From Halobacillus fulvus (GTDB taxonomy: Bacteria; Bacillota; Bacilli; Bacillales; Halobacillaceae), in assembly GCA_004078665.1 (NCBI GenBank), contig SCFO01000001.1:522377-586376 (forward strand): 64,000 nt of DNA. The letters are read 5' to 3'. Numbering within the stretch: position 1 is the stretch's first letter; every line of letters starts with the position of its first letter. The position numbers and the translations under genes were made by a program. Positions 25,290 to 33,737 of this stretch are shown in pieces. Below the pieces are notes generated by a model. It was not told the DNA's origin. It made no database searches and was given only the letters and a program-made list of their open reading frames with translations.

Positions 25290-26600
25290 ATGAGAAAATC
25301 AGTAGTTGCCATTGTAGGCAGGCCGAATGTTGGGAAATCGACGATCTTTAATCGGCTTGTTGGGGAAAGAATATCAATAGTAGAAGATACACCAGGAGTA
25401 ACACGTGATCGAATTTATTCAGAAGCAGAGTGGCTGACGACTAAATTCAATTTAATTGATACAGGTGGAATTGAGTTAGGAGACGAACCGCTTCTAGTTC
25501 AAATGAGAGAACAGGCTCAGGTAGCCATCGATGAATCAGACGTCATCATCTTCATGGTAAACGGTCGGGATGGCATCACCGGCGCGGATGAAGAGGTCGC
25601 GAAAATTTTGTTTAAATCGAACAAACCGGTTGTTTTGGCTGTAAATAAAGTAGACAACCCGGAAATGCGTGAGAATATCTATGAATTTTATTCTCTTGGA
25701 TTCGGTGAACCGTTCCCGATTTCAGGAACGCACGGACTTGGTTTAGGCGATCTATTAGACGACGTCGTGAAGCACTTCCCGGAACTCGATCAGGAGGACT
25801 TCGACGATGAAACGATTCGCTTTAGTTTAATCGGCCGTCCGAATGTCGGGAAATCTTCTCTTGTCAATAGCCTGTTAGGTCAGGAGCGAGTGATTGTCAG
25901 CGATATTGCAGGTACAACGCGCGATGCTGTCGATACCCCTTTTTCAAAAGACGAAAGAGACTTTGTCATTATTGATACAGCGGGGATGAGGAAACGCGGG
26001 AAAGTGTACGAATCGACCGAAAAGTACAGTATTCTCCGTGCCCTTAAGGCGATCGAACGCTCCGATGTGGTGTTAACGCTCATCGATGCCGATACAGGTA
26101 TTCAAGAGCAGGATAAGAGGATTGCTGGTTACGCGCATGATGCCGGAAAAGCGGTCATCATCGTCGTAAATAAATGGGATACGGTAGACGTTGAGGAAAA
26201 AACGATGAAAGAATTTGAAGACAAAGTACGTACAGAATTCCGATTCCTTGATTATGCTCCGATCGTCTATCTGTCTGCTTTGACTAAAAAAAGGATTCAT
26301 ACACTGTTGCCGAAAGTCATTGAAGCCAGTGAGAACCACGCGAAACGAGTTCAAACGAATGTCCTAAACGATGTCATTATGGATGCACTTGCGATGAACC
26401 CTTCACCGTCTATCAAAGGACAGAAGCTAAAGATTTTCTATGCGGCTCAGGTGGCCGTCAAGCCTCCGACATTTGTTGTATTTGTAAATGAACCAGAACT
26501 GATGCACTTTACCTACGAACGCTTCCTCGAGAACAGAATACGCGAGGCATTCGGGTTCGAAGGGACTCCAATCAAGATCTTCGCTAGAAAGCGAACATAA
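25290..26600 (+). CDS. der: Ribosome biogenesis GTPase Der (EngA/YphC)
   Basis: A 436-residue essential GTPase for 50S subunit maturation. It has two tandem G domains: [14 protein letters not shown] near residue 9 with DTPGVTRDR and NKVD, and [15 protein letters not shown] near 183 with [10 protein letters not shown] and NKWD; a KH-like domain follows at ~355-436. ATG 25290 gives the same length as the B. subtilis protein; the frame stays open upstream to 25092, but that extension is not family sequence and spans the promoter. gpsA follows 24 bases downstream. Confidence 0.95.
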   Translation: MRKSVVAIVGRPNVGKSTIFNRLVGERISIVEDTPGVTRDRIYSEAEWLTTKFNLIDTGGIELGDEPLLVQMREQAQVAIDESDVIIFMVNGRDGITGADEEVAKILFKSNKPVVLAVNKVDNPEMRENIYEFYSLGFGEPFPISGTHGLGLGDLLDDVVKHFPELDQEDFDDETIRFSLIGRPNVGKSSLVNSLLGQERVIVSDIAGTTRDAVDTPFSKDERDFVIIDTAGMRKRGKVYESTEKYSILRALKAIERSDVVLTLIDADTGIQEQDKRIAGYAHDAGKAVIIVVNKWDTVDVEEKTMKEFEDKVRTEFRFLDYAPIVYLSALTKKRIHTLLPKVIEASENHAKRVQTNVLNDVIMDALAMNPSPSIKGQKLKIFYAAQVAVKPPTFVVFVNEPELMHFTYERFLENRIREAFGFEGTPIKIFARKRT

Positions 26601-26624
26601 AGATAATGAAGGGAGCAGGATGGA

Positions 26625-27665
26625 ATGGAAAAGGTTGCGGTATTAGGAGCGGGGAGCTGGGGGACAGCCCTCGCAATCGTGTTAGCCGATAACGGTCATC
26701 AGGTTGGCTTATGGGCACACAGAGAAGAATTAGCCAACGAAATAAATACGTCTAGGACAAATGAAAAGTATTTGAAGGGCGTCACAATCCCTGATAATAT
26801 CAAAGCGGACCACCGTTTAGAAGAAGTGATCCAAAATACGGATCACCTTGTTTTCGTTGTACCAACAAAAGCCATTCGGGAAGTGTGTCAAGATCTGATC
26901 GGCCTTCTTGACCATAAAGTTACCATTACACATGCTTCAAAAGGAATTGAGCCCGGAACTTATAAGCGAGTGTCTGAAATCATCCGCGAGGAGATTCCTT
27001 CCGAATATTATGACGATATTGTCGTTCTTTCCGGACCAAGTCATGCAGAGGAAGTCAGCACAAGACAACCGACAACGGTGACCGTTTCAGCTGATCAGAT
27101 TGAAGTAGCCGAAAAAGTGCAGGAACTGTTCATGAATCGTCAGTTCAGAGTCTATACGTCACCCGATATCGTTGGGGTGGAATTAGGCGGGGCCCTAAAA
27201 AATATTATTGCACTCGGTGCAGGAATATCTGACGGTCTCGGATATGGTGACAATGCCAAAGCGGCTCTGATTACGAGGGGCCTTGCAGAAATCGCCAGAC
27301 TCGGCACCTCAATGGGGGCGAACCCTTTGACGTTCTCTGGTTTAACAGGCGTAGGCGATCTTATTGTGACATGTACGAGTTCCCACAGCCGTAACTGGAG
27401 AGCTGGATATAAATTAGGCCAAGGGAATGACCTTGATGAAGTTCTCGAACAAATGGGCATGGTTGTCGAAGGGGTGCGTACAGCAAAAGCAGCCTATCAG
27501 CTATCCCTTGAACAGGGTGTGGAAATGCCTATAACCGCCGGCATTTATAAAATTTTGTTTGAATCACAGCACCCAAGAGATGTCGTTGACCAACTGATGA
27601 CGCGGATTCGAAGGCATGAGATGGAAGACCTTACAAATATTTTGGATGAAAAAATGAGTGACTGA
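26625..27665 (+). CDS. gpsA: Glycerol-3-phosphate dehydrogenase [NAD(P)+]
   Basis: A 346-residue cytoplasmic enzyme reducing dihydroxyacetone phosphate to sn-glycerol-3-phosphate, the backbone of phospholipids. The Rossmann motif GAGSWGTALA is at residues 7-16, and the substrate-site motif is ELGGALKNIIALGAGISDGLGYGDNAKAALITRGLAE with the catalytic Lys. It completes the der-gpsA pair and supplies substrate for the pathway in which plsC acts. Confidence 0.95.
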   Translation: MEKVAVLGAGSWGTALAIVLADNGHQVGLWAHREELANEINTSRTNEKYLKGVTIPDNIKADHRLEEVIQNTDHLVFVVPTKAIREVCQDLIGLLDHKVTITHASKGIEPGTYKRVSEIIREEIPSEYYDDIVVLSGPSHAEEVSTRQPTTVTVSADQIEVAEKVQELFMNRQFRVYTSPDIVGVELGGALKNIIALGAGISDGLGYGDNAKAALITRGLAEIARLGTSMGANPLTFSGLTGVGDLIVTCTSSHSRNWRAGYKLGQGNDLDEVLEQMGMVVEGVRTAKAAYQLSLEQGVEMPITAGIYKILFESQHPRDVVDQLMTRIRRHEMEDLTNILDEKMSD

Positions 27666-27692
27666 CACATTTTTCTCCTTGTGCATATACTA
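27665..27692 (+). promoter_or_regulatory. Sigma-K type promoter of the SpoVIF-like gene
   Basis: AC (27665-27666), 17-bp spacer, CATATACTA (27684-27692) fits the sigma-K pattern AC-N16/17-CATANNNTA exactly. An inverted repeat GTGCATA (27681-27687) / TATGCAC (27702-27708) overlaps the -10. Confidence 0.6.
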
Positions 27693-27725
27693 TCGGGAAG
27701 CTATGCACGAGGAGGTCAATCATTA

Positions 27726-27983
27726 ATGAGTGATTTTCAAAAGAATATTTTTGATCATCTGAAGAAGAAAGCGAATATCGACGCGGAAGAAGTATTCAAG
27801 ATTGCAAATTCAGTCCAGCACGCAGATTTTACAGATGAAAAGACGGTGCGGCGTCTCATCAGGCAGCTTGCCAAAGTTGCGAACAAACCGGTTTCGAAAC
27901 AAAAGGAAGATAAAATTGTCGAAGCCATTACGAAACAAAATATGCCTTTGGATATGAATACCCTAGGCAAATATTTGAAGTAA
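27726..27983 (+). CDS. Stage VI sporulation protein F-like
   Basis: An 85-residue protein (MSDFQKNIFDHLKKKANIDAEEVFKIANSVQHADFTDEKTV... in short segments) resembling SpoVIF, a late mother-cell protein needed for GerE-dependent coat assembly and spore resistance in B. subtilis. ATG 27726 has GAGGAGGT upstream; an in-frame codon at 27681 lies inside the promoter. A sigma-K type promoter is located at the right distance, supporting late mother-cell expression. Confidence 0.72.
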   Translation: MSDFQKNIFDHLKKKANIDAEEVFKIANSVQHADFTDEKTVRRLIRQLAKVANKPVSKQKEDKIVEAITKQNMPLDMNTLGKYLK

Positions 27984-27995
27984 TCATCACCGTAT

Positions 27996-28018
27996 GGGCT
28001 GCTGATGAGGCAGCCCTT
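27996..28018 (+). terminator. Hairpin after the SpoVIF-like gene
   Basis: Perfect 7-bp stem GGGCTGC (27996-28002) / GCAGCCC (28010-28016) but a poor T-tract; a weak terminator at best. Confidence 0.45.
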
Positions 28019-28084
28019 CAATAAGGTGCATACAATAATACGCAGCAATCATTACAGATGAGCGCGAGAGAATTATTTAGTCAC

Positions 28085-28114
28085 CCGGAGCTTTCCGTGA
28101 GCTCCGGCATTTTT
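28085..28114 (+). terminator. Terminator upstream of yphE
   Basis: Perfect 8-bp stem CCGGAGCT (28085-28092) / AGCTCCGG (28100-28107) followed by CATTTTTAT. Confidence 0.72.
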
Positions 28115-28272
28115 ATGTTGTTTTATTTTCTGTTTAGAGCTGCCTCATTGAAGATGGGGCTTTATTTATATTCTTTTACATAGAGTTGGAATGAAATCAG
28201 GAATCATTGAACGATTCATCTTATGACAGCAGGAAGCCTTTCCTGAGCTACTTCCTCTACCTGTATAACCTA

Positions 28273-28281
28273 TGGTATAAT
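28273..28281 (+). promoter_or_regulatory. Extended -10 promoter of yphE-yphF
   Basis: TG-N-TATAAT at 28273-28281 with no clear -35; the yphE ATG lies 36 bp downstream. Confidence 0.5.
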
Positions 28282-28316
28282 ACGATCAGCAAATTATGCA
28301 TGAAGGGGGAAAGCTG

Positions 28317-28520
28317 ATGTCTGTAGCCATGCTCAGAATGTACATTTCTTTTGCGGGAATCATCTTTTTATTTCTCGCAGTAGGATTGATTTATTTAAGC
28401 AGACATAAGTTATCATCGGGTATATTATCGGGAATCACCGCATTCTTTGCTTATACCTTTATGGTTTTAGGTGGCCTTATCATCTTTTATATTGTATTCA
28501 GTGGTCCGACACCTACATAA
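28317..28520 (+). CDS. yphE: Small membrane protein, DUF2768 family (YphE-like)
   Basis: A 67-residue protein with two membrane helices (MYISFAGIIFLFLAVGLIYLS and ILSGITAFFAYTFMVLGGLIIFYIVF) ending in FSGPTPT, the pattern of YphE/DUF2768. Function unknown. ATG 28317 follows GAAGGGGGAAA. It precedes yphF by 14 bases, as in B. subtilis. Confidence 0.75.
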   Translation: MSVAMLRMYISFAGIIFLFLAVGLIYLSRHKLSSGILSGITAFFAYTFMVLGGLIIFYIVFSGPTPT

Positions 28521-28534
28521 AAGGGGGAAGCATC

Positions 28535-29263
28535 ATGAAGTATATGAAGTTGTTGACATTTCCTCTGCTTCTATTGTTTTTGACAGGTTGTCTTTATCCA
28601 CAAGCTGAGCTGCAAAAAAATAAAGTGCCTAACCAACAGCAATTGGAAATGATACAGAACGCAGTCAACCAGTATCAAACAAGTTCAGGTGGTCTGCTGC
28701 CTATTAAAACGAAGCCTGAAGATACACCGATTTTTCAGAAGTATCAAATCGATTTCAGTAAGCTGAAAGAACGTAATTTAATTAATGAACTGCCCGCAAC
28801 TTCATTTGAAAATGGCGGGTACTATCAATATGTCCTCCTTGATGTCGAGCAAAACCCGACAGTCAAGTTGTTGGACTTACGGACAACAGAAGATTTGCGT
28901 TCGTTGCAGATTAAGGTTCAATTTCATATGGACGATCACCGATACCCACCTTTTGGCGACCAAATTGCCCGAGGAGTGTACGAGCTTGACTATGAAAAAA
29001 TCGGCTTGAATCAACCGCCTGTCATCGACAGTCCGTATTCTGAGCAATTGCTGCCTGTTTATTTGAATGCAGAGGGGAAAGTGTTGATCGATTATCGGAA
29101 AGATTTATATTCTTACTTAAGGGAACAGGACCATTTTTACGAGCCCGGCGATGATATCCGTTATCTGCTGACAGATCATGCGCCATTTGTGCCGGCTTAT
29201 TCCGATCCTTACACGGTTCAAGATGGAGAACCTGTTTTTATGAGTGAATACGAAGCGTCATAA
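28535..29263 (+). CDS. yphF: Lipoprotein YphF
   Basis: A 242-residue lipoprotein. The signal peptide ends in the lipobox LTGC with the lipidated Cys at residue 19. The mature part has no motif known to me; it contains many aromatic residues and YQYVLLDVEQNP-like segments typical of YphF. AAGGGGG precedes the ATG. Synteny (yphE-yphF-spoIVA) supports the name; the role is unknown. Confidence 0.78.
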   Translation: MKYMKLLTFPLLLLFLTGCLYPQAELQKNKVPNQQQLEMIQNAVNQYQTSSGGLLPIKTKPEDTPIFQKYQIDFSKLKERNLINELPATSFENGGYYQYVLLDVEQNPTVKLLDLRTTEDLRSLQIKVQFHMDDHRYPPFGDQIARGVYELDYEKIGLNQPPVIDSPYSEQLLPVYLNAEGKVLIDYRKDLYSYLREQDHFYEPGDDIRYLLTDHAPFVPAYSDPYTVQDGEPVFMSEYEAS

Positions 29264-29265
29264 AC

Positions 29266-29298
29266 AAAGCCGCTCTCAATGTTGAGGGCGGTTTTGTT
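29266..29298 (+). terminator. Terminator of yphE-yphF
   Basis: Long stem AAAGCCGCTCTCAA (29266-29279) / TTGAGGGCGGTTTT (29282-29295) with mismatch/wobble positions and a T-rich end. Confidence 0.85.
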
Positions 29299-29590
29299 AT
29301 GCCATATAGAATATATTCTCTCTTATGCTAGTCGTTGGTAAGCTTCCTGTAAAAAAGGCTCTCAAGTGCCCATCCTTCTTCTTTCGCTTATTAAATTTTA
29401 TAGGCCTCCCCAATCTTTGTGTGAGCAAGAGGGATTCTCATTTTATTTAGAAAGCCATATACATCTATGAGGCTGGTGGTAACTGCATCCATAGCTAACA
29501 ACCTATGAAGACTATTGCGGAAGAAGGGATAGATTCGTGAGGATAAGACCGTTTTGAAGGCGAATGAGAAGCTTCCGTAAAAAGTTCGTG

Positions 29591-29620
29591 GAATATTTAG
29601 CTAGGAGAGCATCATAGACT
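29591..29620 (+). promoter_or_regulatory. Sigma-E promoter of spoIVA
   Basis: GAATATT (29591-29597), 15-bp spacer, CATAGACT (29613-29620): a strong fit to the sigma-E consensus (KMATATT / CATACANT), as expected for a mother-cell gene. Confidence 0.75.
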
Positions 29621-29671
29621 TAAAGTGTCAAAGCTTGTATGAGGGTGAATTTTATTTTGGGAGGGGATCCT

Positions 29672-31150
29672 TTGGAAAAAGTGGATATCTTCAGCGATAT
29701 TTCCAAACGGACAAATGGTGATATTTATTTAGGTGTCGTCGGGGCTGTACGCACAGGGAAATCGACGTTTATAAAGAAATTCATGGAACTCGTGGTGTTA
29801 CCAAATATGGAAGAAGAATCGGAACGTGAGCGCGCACTGGACGAACTCCCTCAAAGCGCAGCAGGCAAGACGATCATGACGACAGAGCCTAAGTTTGTTC
29901 CCAATCAGGCTGCGAATATTGTGATTGATGAACATTTGGACATCCGGGTCCGAATGGTCGATTGTGTAGGCTACGCCGTCAAGGGAGCGGTAGGTTATGA
30001 AGATGAGAACGGTCCGAGGATGATCCATACTCCTTGGTATGAGGAAGCGATACCTTTTCATGAAGCGGCTGAAATCGGAACACAAAAGGTCATTCAGGAA
30101 CATTCAACCATAGGAATTGTCGTTACGACGGATGGTACGATTGGGGAAATCGCACGGGAAGACTATGTGGAAGCGGAAGAGAAAATTGTCGCGGAGCTAC
30201 GCGAAGTCGGTAAACCGTTTATCATGGTCATCAACTCTGCTCAGCCTCATCTCGATCGAACAGAAAAGCTGCGGGCCAAATTAGCAGACAAATACGACAT
30301 ACCTGTTCTGGCTTTGTCTGTGGAGAGCATGAGAGAGCAGGACGTTCAAAACGTGTTAAGAGAAGCTTTGTTCGAGTTTCCGGTCCTTGAAGTGAACGTC
30401 AATCTCCCGAGCTGGGTCATGGTGTTGGATTCACGGCACTGGTTAAGAAATGACCTTCAGAATGCGATTGAGGAAACAGTAAAAGATATTAAGCGTTTAC
30501 GCGATGTGGATTCCGTTGTCGGCCAGTTCGATCAGTATGAGCACATTACGGATGCCCACATTTCTGGAATGGACCTTGGAGAAGGAATTGCGGAAATCGA
30601 TCTGCAGGCACCGGAGCATTTATATGATGATGTTCTGAAAGAGATAGTGGGAGAAGAGATCCGAGGAAAAGACCACCTCCTCGAAATCATGCAAGATTTT
30701 TCTTATGCGAAACGGGAATATGATCAAGTAGCAGATGCTTTGCAAATGGTGAAACAGACGGGATATGGTATTGCTGCTCCTACTTTAGAAGACATGACGC
30801 TGGATGAACCGGAAATCATCCGTCAAGGCTCGAGATTCGGTGTCCGTTTGAAAGCAGTCGCGCCTTCGATCCACATGGTAAAAGTCGATGTTCAATCCGA
30901 ATTTTCACCGATTATTGGAACAGAGAAACAAAGCGAAGAGTTAGTCCGTTATTTGATGCAAGATTTTGAGGAAGATCCTTTATCGATTTGGAATTCAGAT
31001 ATATTCGGCCGGTCCTTAAGTTCAATCGTGAGAGAAGGGATTCAGGCGAAACTTGCTTTAATGCCCGAAAATGCGAGGTATAAATTGAAGGAGACCTTGG
31101 AAAGAATTATAAACGAGGGCTCTGGCGGGATGATTGCAATTATTTTGTAA
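29672..31150 (+). CDS. spoIVA: Stage IV sporulation protein A (coat basement-layer ATPase)
   Basis: A 492-residue ATPase that polymerises on the forespore surface and forms the base on which coat and cortex assemble. The Walker A motif GAVRTGKST lies at residues 24-32; the C-terminus LKETLERIINEGSGGMIAIIL is nearly identical to B. subtilis. TTG 29672 gives the same length and N-terminus (EKVDIFSDI) as the B. subtilis protein and follows GGGAGGGG; the ATG at 29639 upstream is rejected. A sigma-E promoter lies ~50 bp upstream. The gene is monocistronic. Confidence 0.96.
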   Translation: MEKVDIFSDISKRTNGDIYLGVVGAVRTGKSTFIKKFMELVVLPNMEEESERERALDELPQSAAGKTIMTTEPKFVPNQAANIVIDEHLDIRVRMVDCVGYAVKGAVGYEDENGPRMIHTPWYEEAIPFHEAAEIGTQKVIQEHSTIGIVVTTDGTIGEIAREDYVEAEEKIVAELREVGKPFIMVINSAQPHLDRTEKLRAKLADKYDIPVLALSVESMREQDVQNVLREALFEFPVLEVNVNLPSWVMVLDSRHWLRNDLQNAIEETVKDIKRLRDVDSVVGQFDQYEHITDAHISGMDLGEGIAEIDLQAPEHLYDDVLKEIVGEEIRGKDHLLEIMQDFSYAKREYDQVADALQMVKQTGYGIAAPTLEDMTLDEPEIIRQGSRFGVRLKAVAPSIHMVKVDVQSEFSPIIGTEKQSEELVRYLMQDFEEDPLSIWNSDIFGRSLSSIVREGIQAKLALMPENARYKLKETLERIINEGSGGMIAIIL

Positions 31151-31172
31151 CGGCTCTTTTAGAGCCGTTTTT
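31149..31172 (+). terminator. Terminator of spoIVA
   Basis: Perfect 9-bp stem AACGGCTCT (31149-31157) / AGAGCCGTT (31161-31169), T-rich tail; overlaps the stop codon. Confidence 0.9.
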
Positions 31173-31350
31173 TAATTTTTTAAGAAAAAAATTCTTCGAA
31201 AAAAGAGGAATTGCATAAAGTTTTGTCGTATTATCCGTTTAGAGTCATCAAATCTTGGTAAAACCTTATCATATCAGGGGTTGAGGAGGGTTGCTTATCT
31301 TTTTTTAGTGTGTTAAGCTACTCTTGAAATGAAGCGGAATTCACCTGATG

Positions 31351-31374
31351 AATCGCTTGGTTAAGCGATTTTTC
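31351..31374 (+). terminator. Terminator-like hairpin upstream of the hbs promoter
   Basis: Perfect 8-bp stem AATCGCTT (31351-31358) / AAGCGATT (31363-31370), tetraloop GGTT, then TTTC. It could stop or attenuate transcripts from an upstream promoter. Confidence 0.6.
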
Positions 31375-31386
31375 AAGGGTTGTCTA

Positions 31387-31415
31387 TTGAATTTCGCAGG
31401 AAACTCGTTTAATAT
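31387..31415 (+). promoter_or_regulatory. SigA promoter of hbs
   Basis: TTGAAT (31387-31392), 17-bp spacer, TAATAT (31410-31415). Confidence 0.6.
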
Positions 31416-31441
31416 AAGGCTTGTCATCTTTTGATGGCTTG

Positions 31442-31487
31442 TAAATGTACATTTATAGTGAATGGATCAATCATTCACATGAATGAT
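31442..31487 (+). promoter_or_regulatory. Structured 5' leader of hbs
   Basis: A 14-bp perfect palindrome TAAATGTACATTTA (31442-31455) is followed by two overlapping, mutually exclusive repeats: GTGAATG/CATTCAC (31458-31464 with 31472-31478) and ATCATTC/GAATGAT (31470-31476 with 31481-31487). Confidence 0.45.
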
Positions 31488-31516
31488 CTTAACCTTCTTG
31501 GGAGGAGGTGAATGTC

Positions 31517-31789
31517 ATGAACAAAACAGATCTAATCAATGCGGTTTCTGAAAAAGCAGATCTTTCTAAGAAAGATGCTACACAAGCAGTTGATTCTGTA
31601 TTCGAATCTATCATGGATTCACTAAAAGATGGTGAGAAAGTCCAACTTATTGGATTTGGTAACTTTGAAGTTCGTGAGCGTGCGGCACGTAAAGGTCGTA
31701 ACCCACAAACTGGTGAAGAGATTGAAATCTCTGCAAGCAAAGTGCCAGCTTTCAAACCGGGTAAAGCCCTTAAAGATGCAGTTAAATAA
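31517..31789 (+). CDS. hbs: DNA-binding protein HU
   Basis: A 90-residue histone-like protein that bends and compacts DNA as a dimer. The beta-arm sequence [37 protein letters not shown] is the HU/IHF signature, and the length is the family standard. ATG 31517 follows GGGAGGAGGTGA, a very strong binding site as expected for an abundant protein. It has its own promoter and terminator. Confidence 0.97.
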   Translation: MNKTDLINAVSEKADLSKKDATQAVDSVFESIMDSLKDGEKVQLIGFGNFEVRERAARKGRNPQTGEEIEISASKVPAFKPGKALKDAVK

Positions 31790-31811
31790 TTGCTACATAG
31801 GGCTTGGAGAA

Positions 31812-31838
31812 AAAGGGTGCATGAAGCACCCTTTTTTT
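31812..31838 (+). terminator. Terminator of hbs
   Basis: Stem AAAGGGTGC (31812-31820) / GCACCCTTT (31826-31834), then a run of T. Confidence 0.9.
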
Positions 31839-31871
31839 CATATTCAATATGCTGATAAGAAAGTAGATGTT

Positions 31872-31900
31872 TTGACATCATAAGGGTTGTAAGAGATAGT
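31872..31900 (+). promoter_or_regulatory. SigA promoter of mtrB
   Basis: Perfect TTGACA (31872-31877), 17-bp spacer, GATAGT (31895-31900); the mtrB ATG is only 22 bp downstream. Confidence 0.55.
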
Positions 31901-31922
31901 AGTATTAAAAGGAGGACTCAAC

Positions 31923-32147
31923 ATGAGTACGTCAAACAATGACTTTTTTGTAATCAAAGCCTTAGAGGATGGGGTCAATGTTATTGGATTGACTCGTGGA
32001 ACGGACACACGGTTTCACCATTCAGAAAAACTGGATCGCGGGGAAGTCATGATTGCACAGTTTACCGAGCACACATCCGCTGTAAAAGTTCGTGGGAAAG
32101 CAGTGATCCAGACGAGTCATGGAGAAATGACGAACGAAGCGGAATAA
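31923..32147 (+). CDS. mtrB: Trp RNA-binding attenuation protein (TRAP)
   Basis: A 74-residue protein that assembles into an 11-subunit ring, binds tryptophan, and then binds RNAs carrying repeated G/UAG triplets to stop trp expression. Key segments are [51 protein letters not shown] (in parts), with Thr and Gly loops for Trp and Lys/Arg residues for RNA. AAAAGGAGG precedes the ATG. In B. subtilis it follows mtrA (folE); here hbs is directly upstream and no mtrA is present. The trp operon is also missing from its usual place in this window. Confidence 0.95.
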   Translation: MSTSNNDFFVIKALEDGVNVIGLTRGTDTRFHHSEKLDRGEVMIAQFTEHTSAVKVRGKAVIQTSHGEMTNEAE

Positions 32148-32168
32148 ATACATAGCGAGCGGTAAATA

Positions 32169-32177
32169 TGCTATACT
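32169..32177 (+). promoter_or_regulatory. Extended -10 promoter of hepS-menG-hepT
   Basis: TG-N-TATACT at 32169-32177, about 45 bp upstream of hepS; the -35 is weak. Confidence 0.5.
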
Positions 32178-32219
32178 ATGTGTGGTTTAAAGCGTTAACG
32201 AAGGGACCAGGTGATCAAG

Positions 32220-33029
32220 TTGAATTCATCAGATACTTATATTAAGCAACTAAAAGATAAAATAGCATCTAAAGTTCGCCATCCTTTTTTGGTTCGCTAT
32301 ATACAAGAACCAGCGATTGATGAAGACAAGTTAGTCCTGCTGTCTTCCGTCATGGATCACACAACTCTTTCTCCAACAAAAAGAGAACAGTATATCATCA
32401 CGACCATGCTTGTCCAGATAGCTCTGGATACTCACGACTTAGTCACTTTAACAGAAGAGGATGATGACCAGGACACGGTCCGTCACCGGCAACTGACTGT
32501 TCTTGCCGGCGATTATTATAGCGGTCTTTATTATTACTTGTTGTCTCAACTTGATGATATTCCGATGATTCAAACCTTGGCTGGTGCCATTAAAGAAATC
32601 AATGAATTAAAAATGGAAATTTATTATAAGGATGTCGAGTCTTTTCAGGAATTTCTAGAAGGCTTGAAGAAAGTAGAGTCGTTACTGATTCAGCGTGTCG
32701 CCTCTTATGTTCAGAAAACTTCTATTAACGACATGGCTGGTGAATGGCTGTTAGCGAAAAAGCTGATCAAAGAGAAGAGAAGCTATCAGGAAGGTAAAAT
32801 GACGCCTCTCATAGATGTTTTAGTTAAACAGCCTGGTAGTCAGGAAAGTGGACAGGTGATCGTGGCTATAGAAAGAATGTTGCAACATCATGTACACAGA
32901 CTTGAAACAACGGTATCACAGCTGCCGATGCATTTTACATCTCTAAAAAATTATATGCATTCAGCTATTCATTATCATTTTAACCAGACACAGATCTTGG
33001 AAGAGGGTAATTATGGAACCACAACTTAA
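32220..33029 (+). CDS. hepS: Heptaprenyl diphosphate synthase component I
   Basis: About 269 residues. It is the non-catalytic partner of HepT; together they make the heptaprenyl chain of menaquinone. The sequences [12 protein letters not shown]-like [13 protein letters not shown] and [20 protein letters not shown], followed by [15 protein letters not shown], match HepS. TTG 32220 (after CCAGGTGAT) is the likeliest start; GTG 32211 with AAGGGA upstream is an alternative. It overlaps menG by 17 bases. Confidence 0.9.
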   Translation: MNSSDTYIKQLKDKIASKVRHPFLVRYIQEPAIDEDKLVLLSSVMDHTTLSPTKREQYIITTMLVQIALDTHDLVTLTEEDDDQDTVRHRQLTVLAGDYYSGLYYYLLSQLDDIPMIQTLAGAIKEINELKMEIYYKDVESFQEFLEGLKKVESLLIQRVASYVQKTSINDMAGEWLLAKKLIKEKRSYQEGKMTPLIDVLVKQPGSQESGQVIVAIERMLQHHVHRLETTVSQLPMHFTSLKNYMHSAIHYHFNQTQILEEGNYGTTT

Positions 33030-33720
33030 GGAAAAACGAGTACATTACGTCTTTGAAAAAATATATGGCCGTTACGATCGGATGAATTCGATCATATCTT
33101 TCCAGCAACATCGCTTATGGCGCAAGGACGTCATGAAGCGGATGAACGTTTCCAAAGGAGACTGCGTTTTAGATGTTTGCTGTGGAACAGGCGATTGGAC
33201 AATGACCTTAGCCGATGCTGTCGGTCCGTCAGGGAAAGTGGTTGGACTTGATTTCAGTATGAATATGTTGTCGGTCGGAATTAAAAAGAAGATGGCCGGG
33301 CGCATGAAGCAGGTTGAATTCGAGCACGGGAACGCTATGGAACTTCCATATGAAAACGATACCTTTGATTATGTAACCATCGGTTTCGGGTTGCGTAACG
33401 TACCAGATTACCGACAGGTGTTAAGTGAAATGTTCCGTGTAGTGAAACCAGGTGGGAAGGTCGTTTGTTTGGAAACCTCCCAGCCGACGAATCCTATTTT
33501 TAAATCCGCCTATTACTTCTACTTCGGCAACATTATGCCTCTTTTTGGAAAGATATTTGCCAAGAGCTATCAAGAGTACAGCTGGCTTCATGAATCCGCA
33601 AAGGATTTTCCAGATCAGTCTGAACTAAAAAGCATGTTTGAAGACGTTGGCTTTCAAAATGTCCAAGTGAAATCTTATACGGGCGGAGTAGCAGCTATGC
33701 ACATGGGGGAAAAGCATTAA
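33013..33720 (+). CDS. menG: Demethylmenaquinone methyltransferase
   Basis: A 235-residue SAM-dependent methyltransferase (UbiE/MenG) performing the last step of menaquinone synthesis. Motif I is [12 protein letters not shown] near residue 52; the family motif [24 protein letters not shown] is near 120. It is encoded between the two subunits of the polyprenyl synthase, so tail synthesis and final methylation are coexpressed. The start at 33013 overlaps hepS and has GGAAGAGGGTAATT upstream. Confidence 0.95.
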   Translation: MEPQLKEKRVHYVFEKIYGRYDRMNSIISFQQHRLWRKDVMKRMNVSKGDCVLDVCCGTGDWTMTLADAVGPSGKVVGLDFSMNMLSVGIKKKMAGRMKQVEFEHGNAMELPYENDTFDYVTIGFGLRNVPDYRQVLSEMFRVVKPGGKVVCLETSQPTNPIFKSAYYFYFGNIMPLFGKIFAKSYQEYSWLHESAKDFPDQSELKSMFEDVGFQNVQVKSYTGGVAAMHMGEKH

Positions 33721-33737
33721 TTGAGGATGAAGAACTA

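Larger units (their letters stand above)
27984..28316. other. 333-bp intergenic region between the SpoVIF-like gene and yphE
   Basis: It holds two hairpins (27996-28016, weak T-tract; 28085-28114, good terminator) and an extended -10 promoter near its right end. I see no gene in it. Confidence 0.65.
29264..29671. other. 408-bp intergenic region between yphF and spoIVA
   Basis: It holds the yphF terminator and, at its right end, a sigma-E promoter. An imperfect direct repeat AAGCTTCC(T)GTAAAAA occurs near 29340 and 29570. I see no small gene or RNA. Confidence 0.6.
31151..31516. other. 366-bp region upstream of hbs
   Basis: It contains the spoIVA terminator, a second terminator-like hairpin at 31351-31374, a SigA promoter at 31387-31415 and a structured ~95-nt leader. 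hbs has more than one promoter in B. subtilis; an upstream one here is possible but not clear. Confidence 0.6.
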
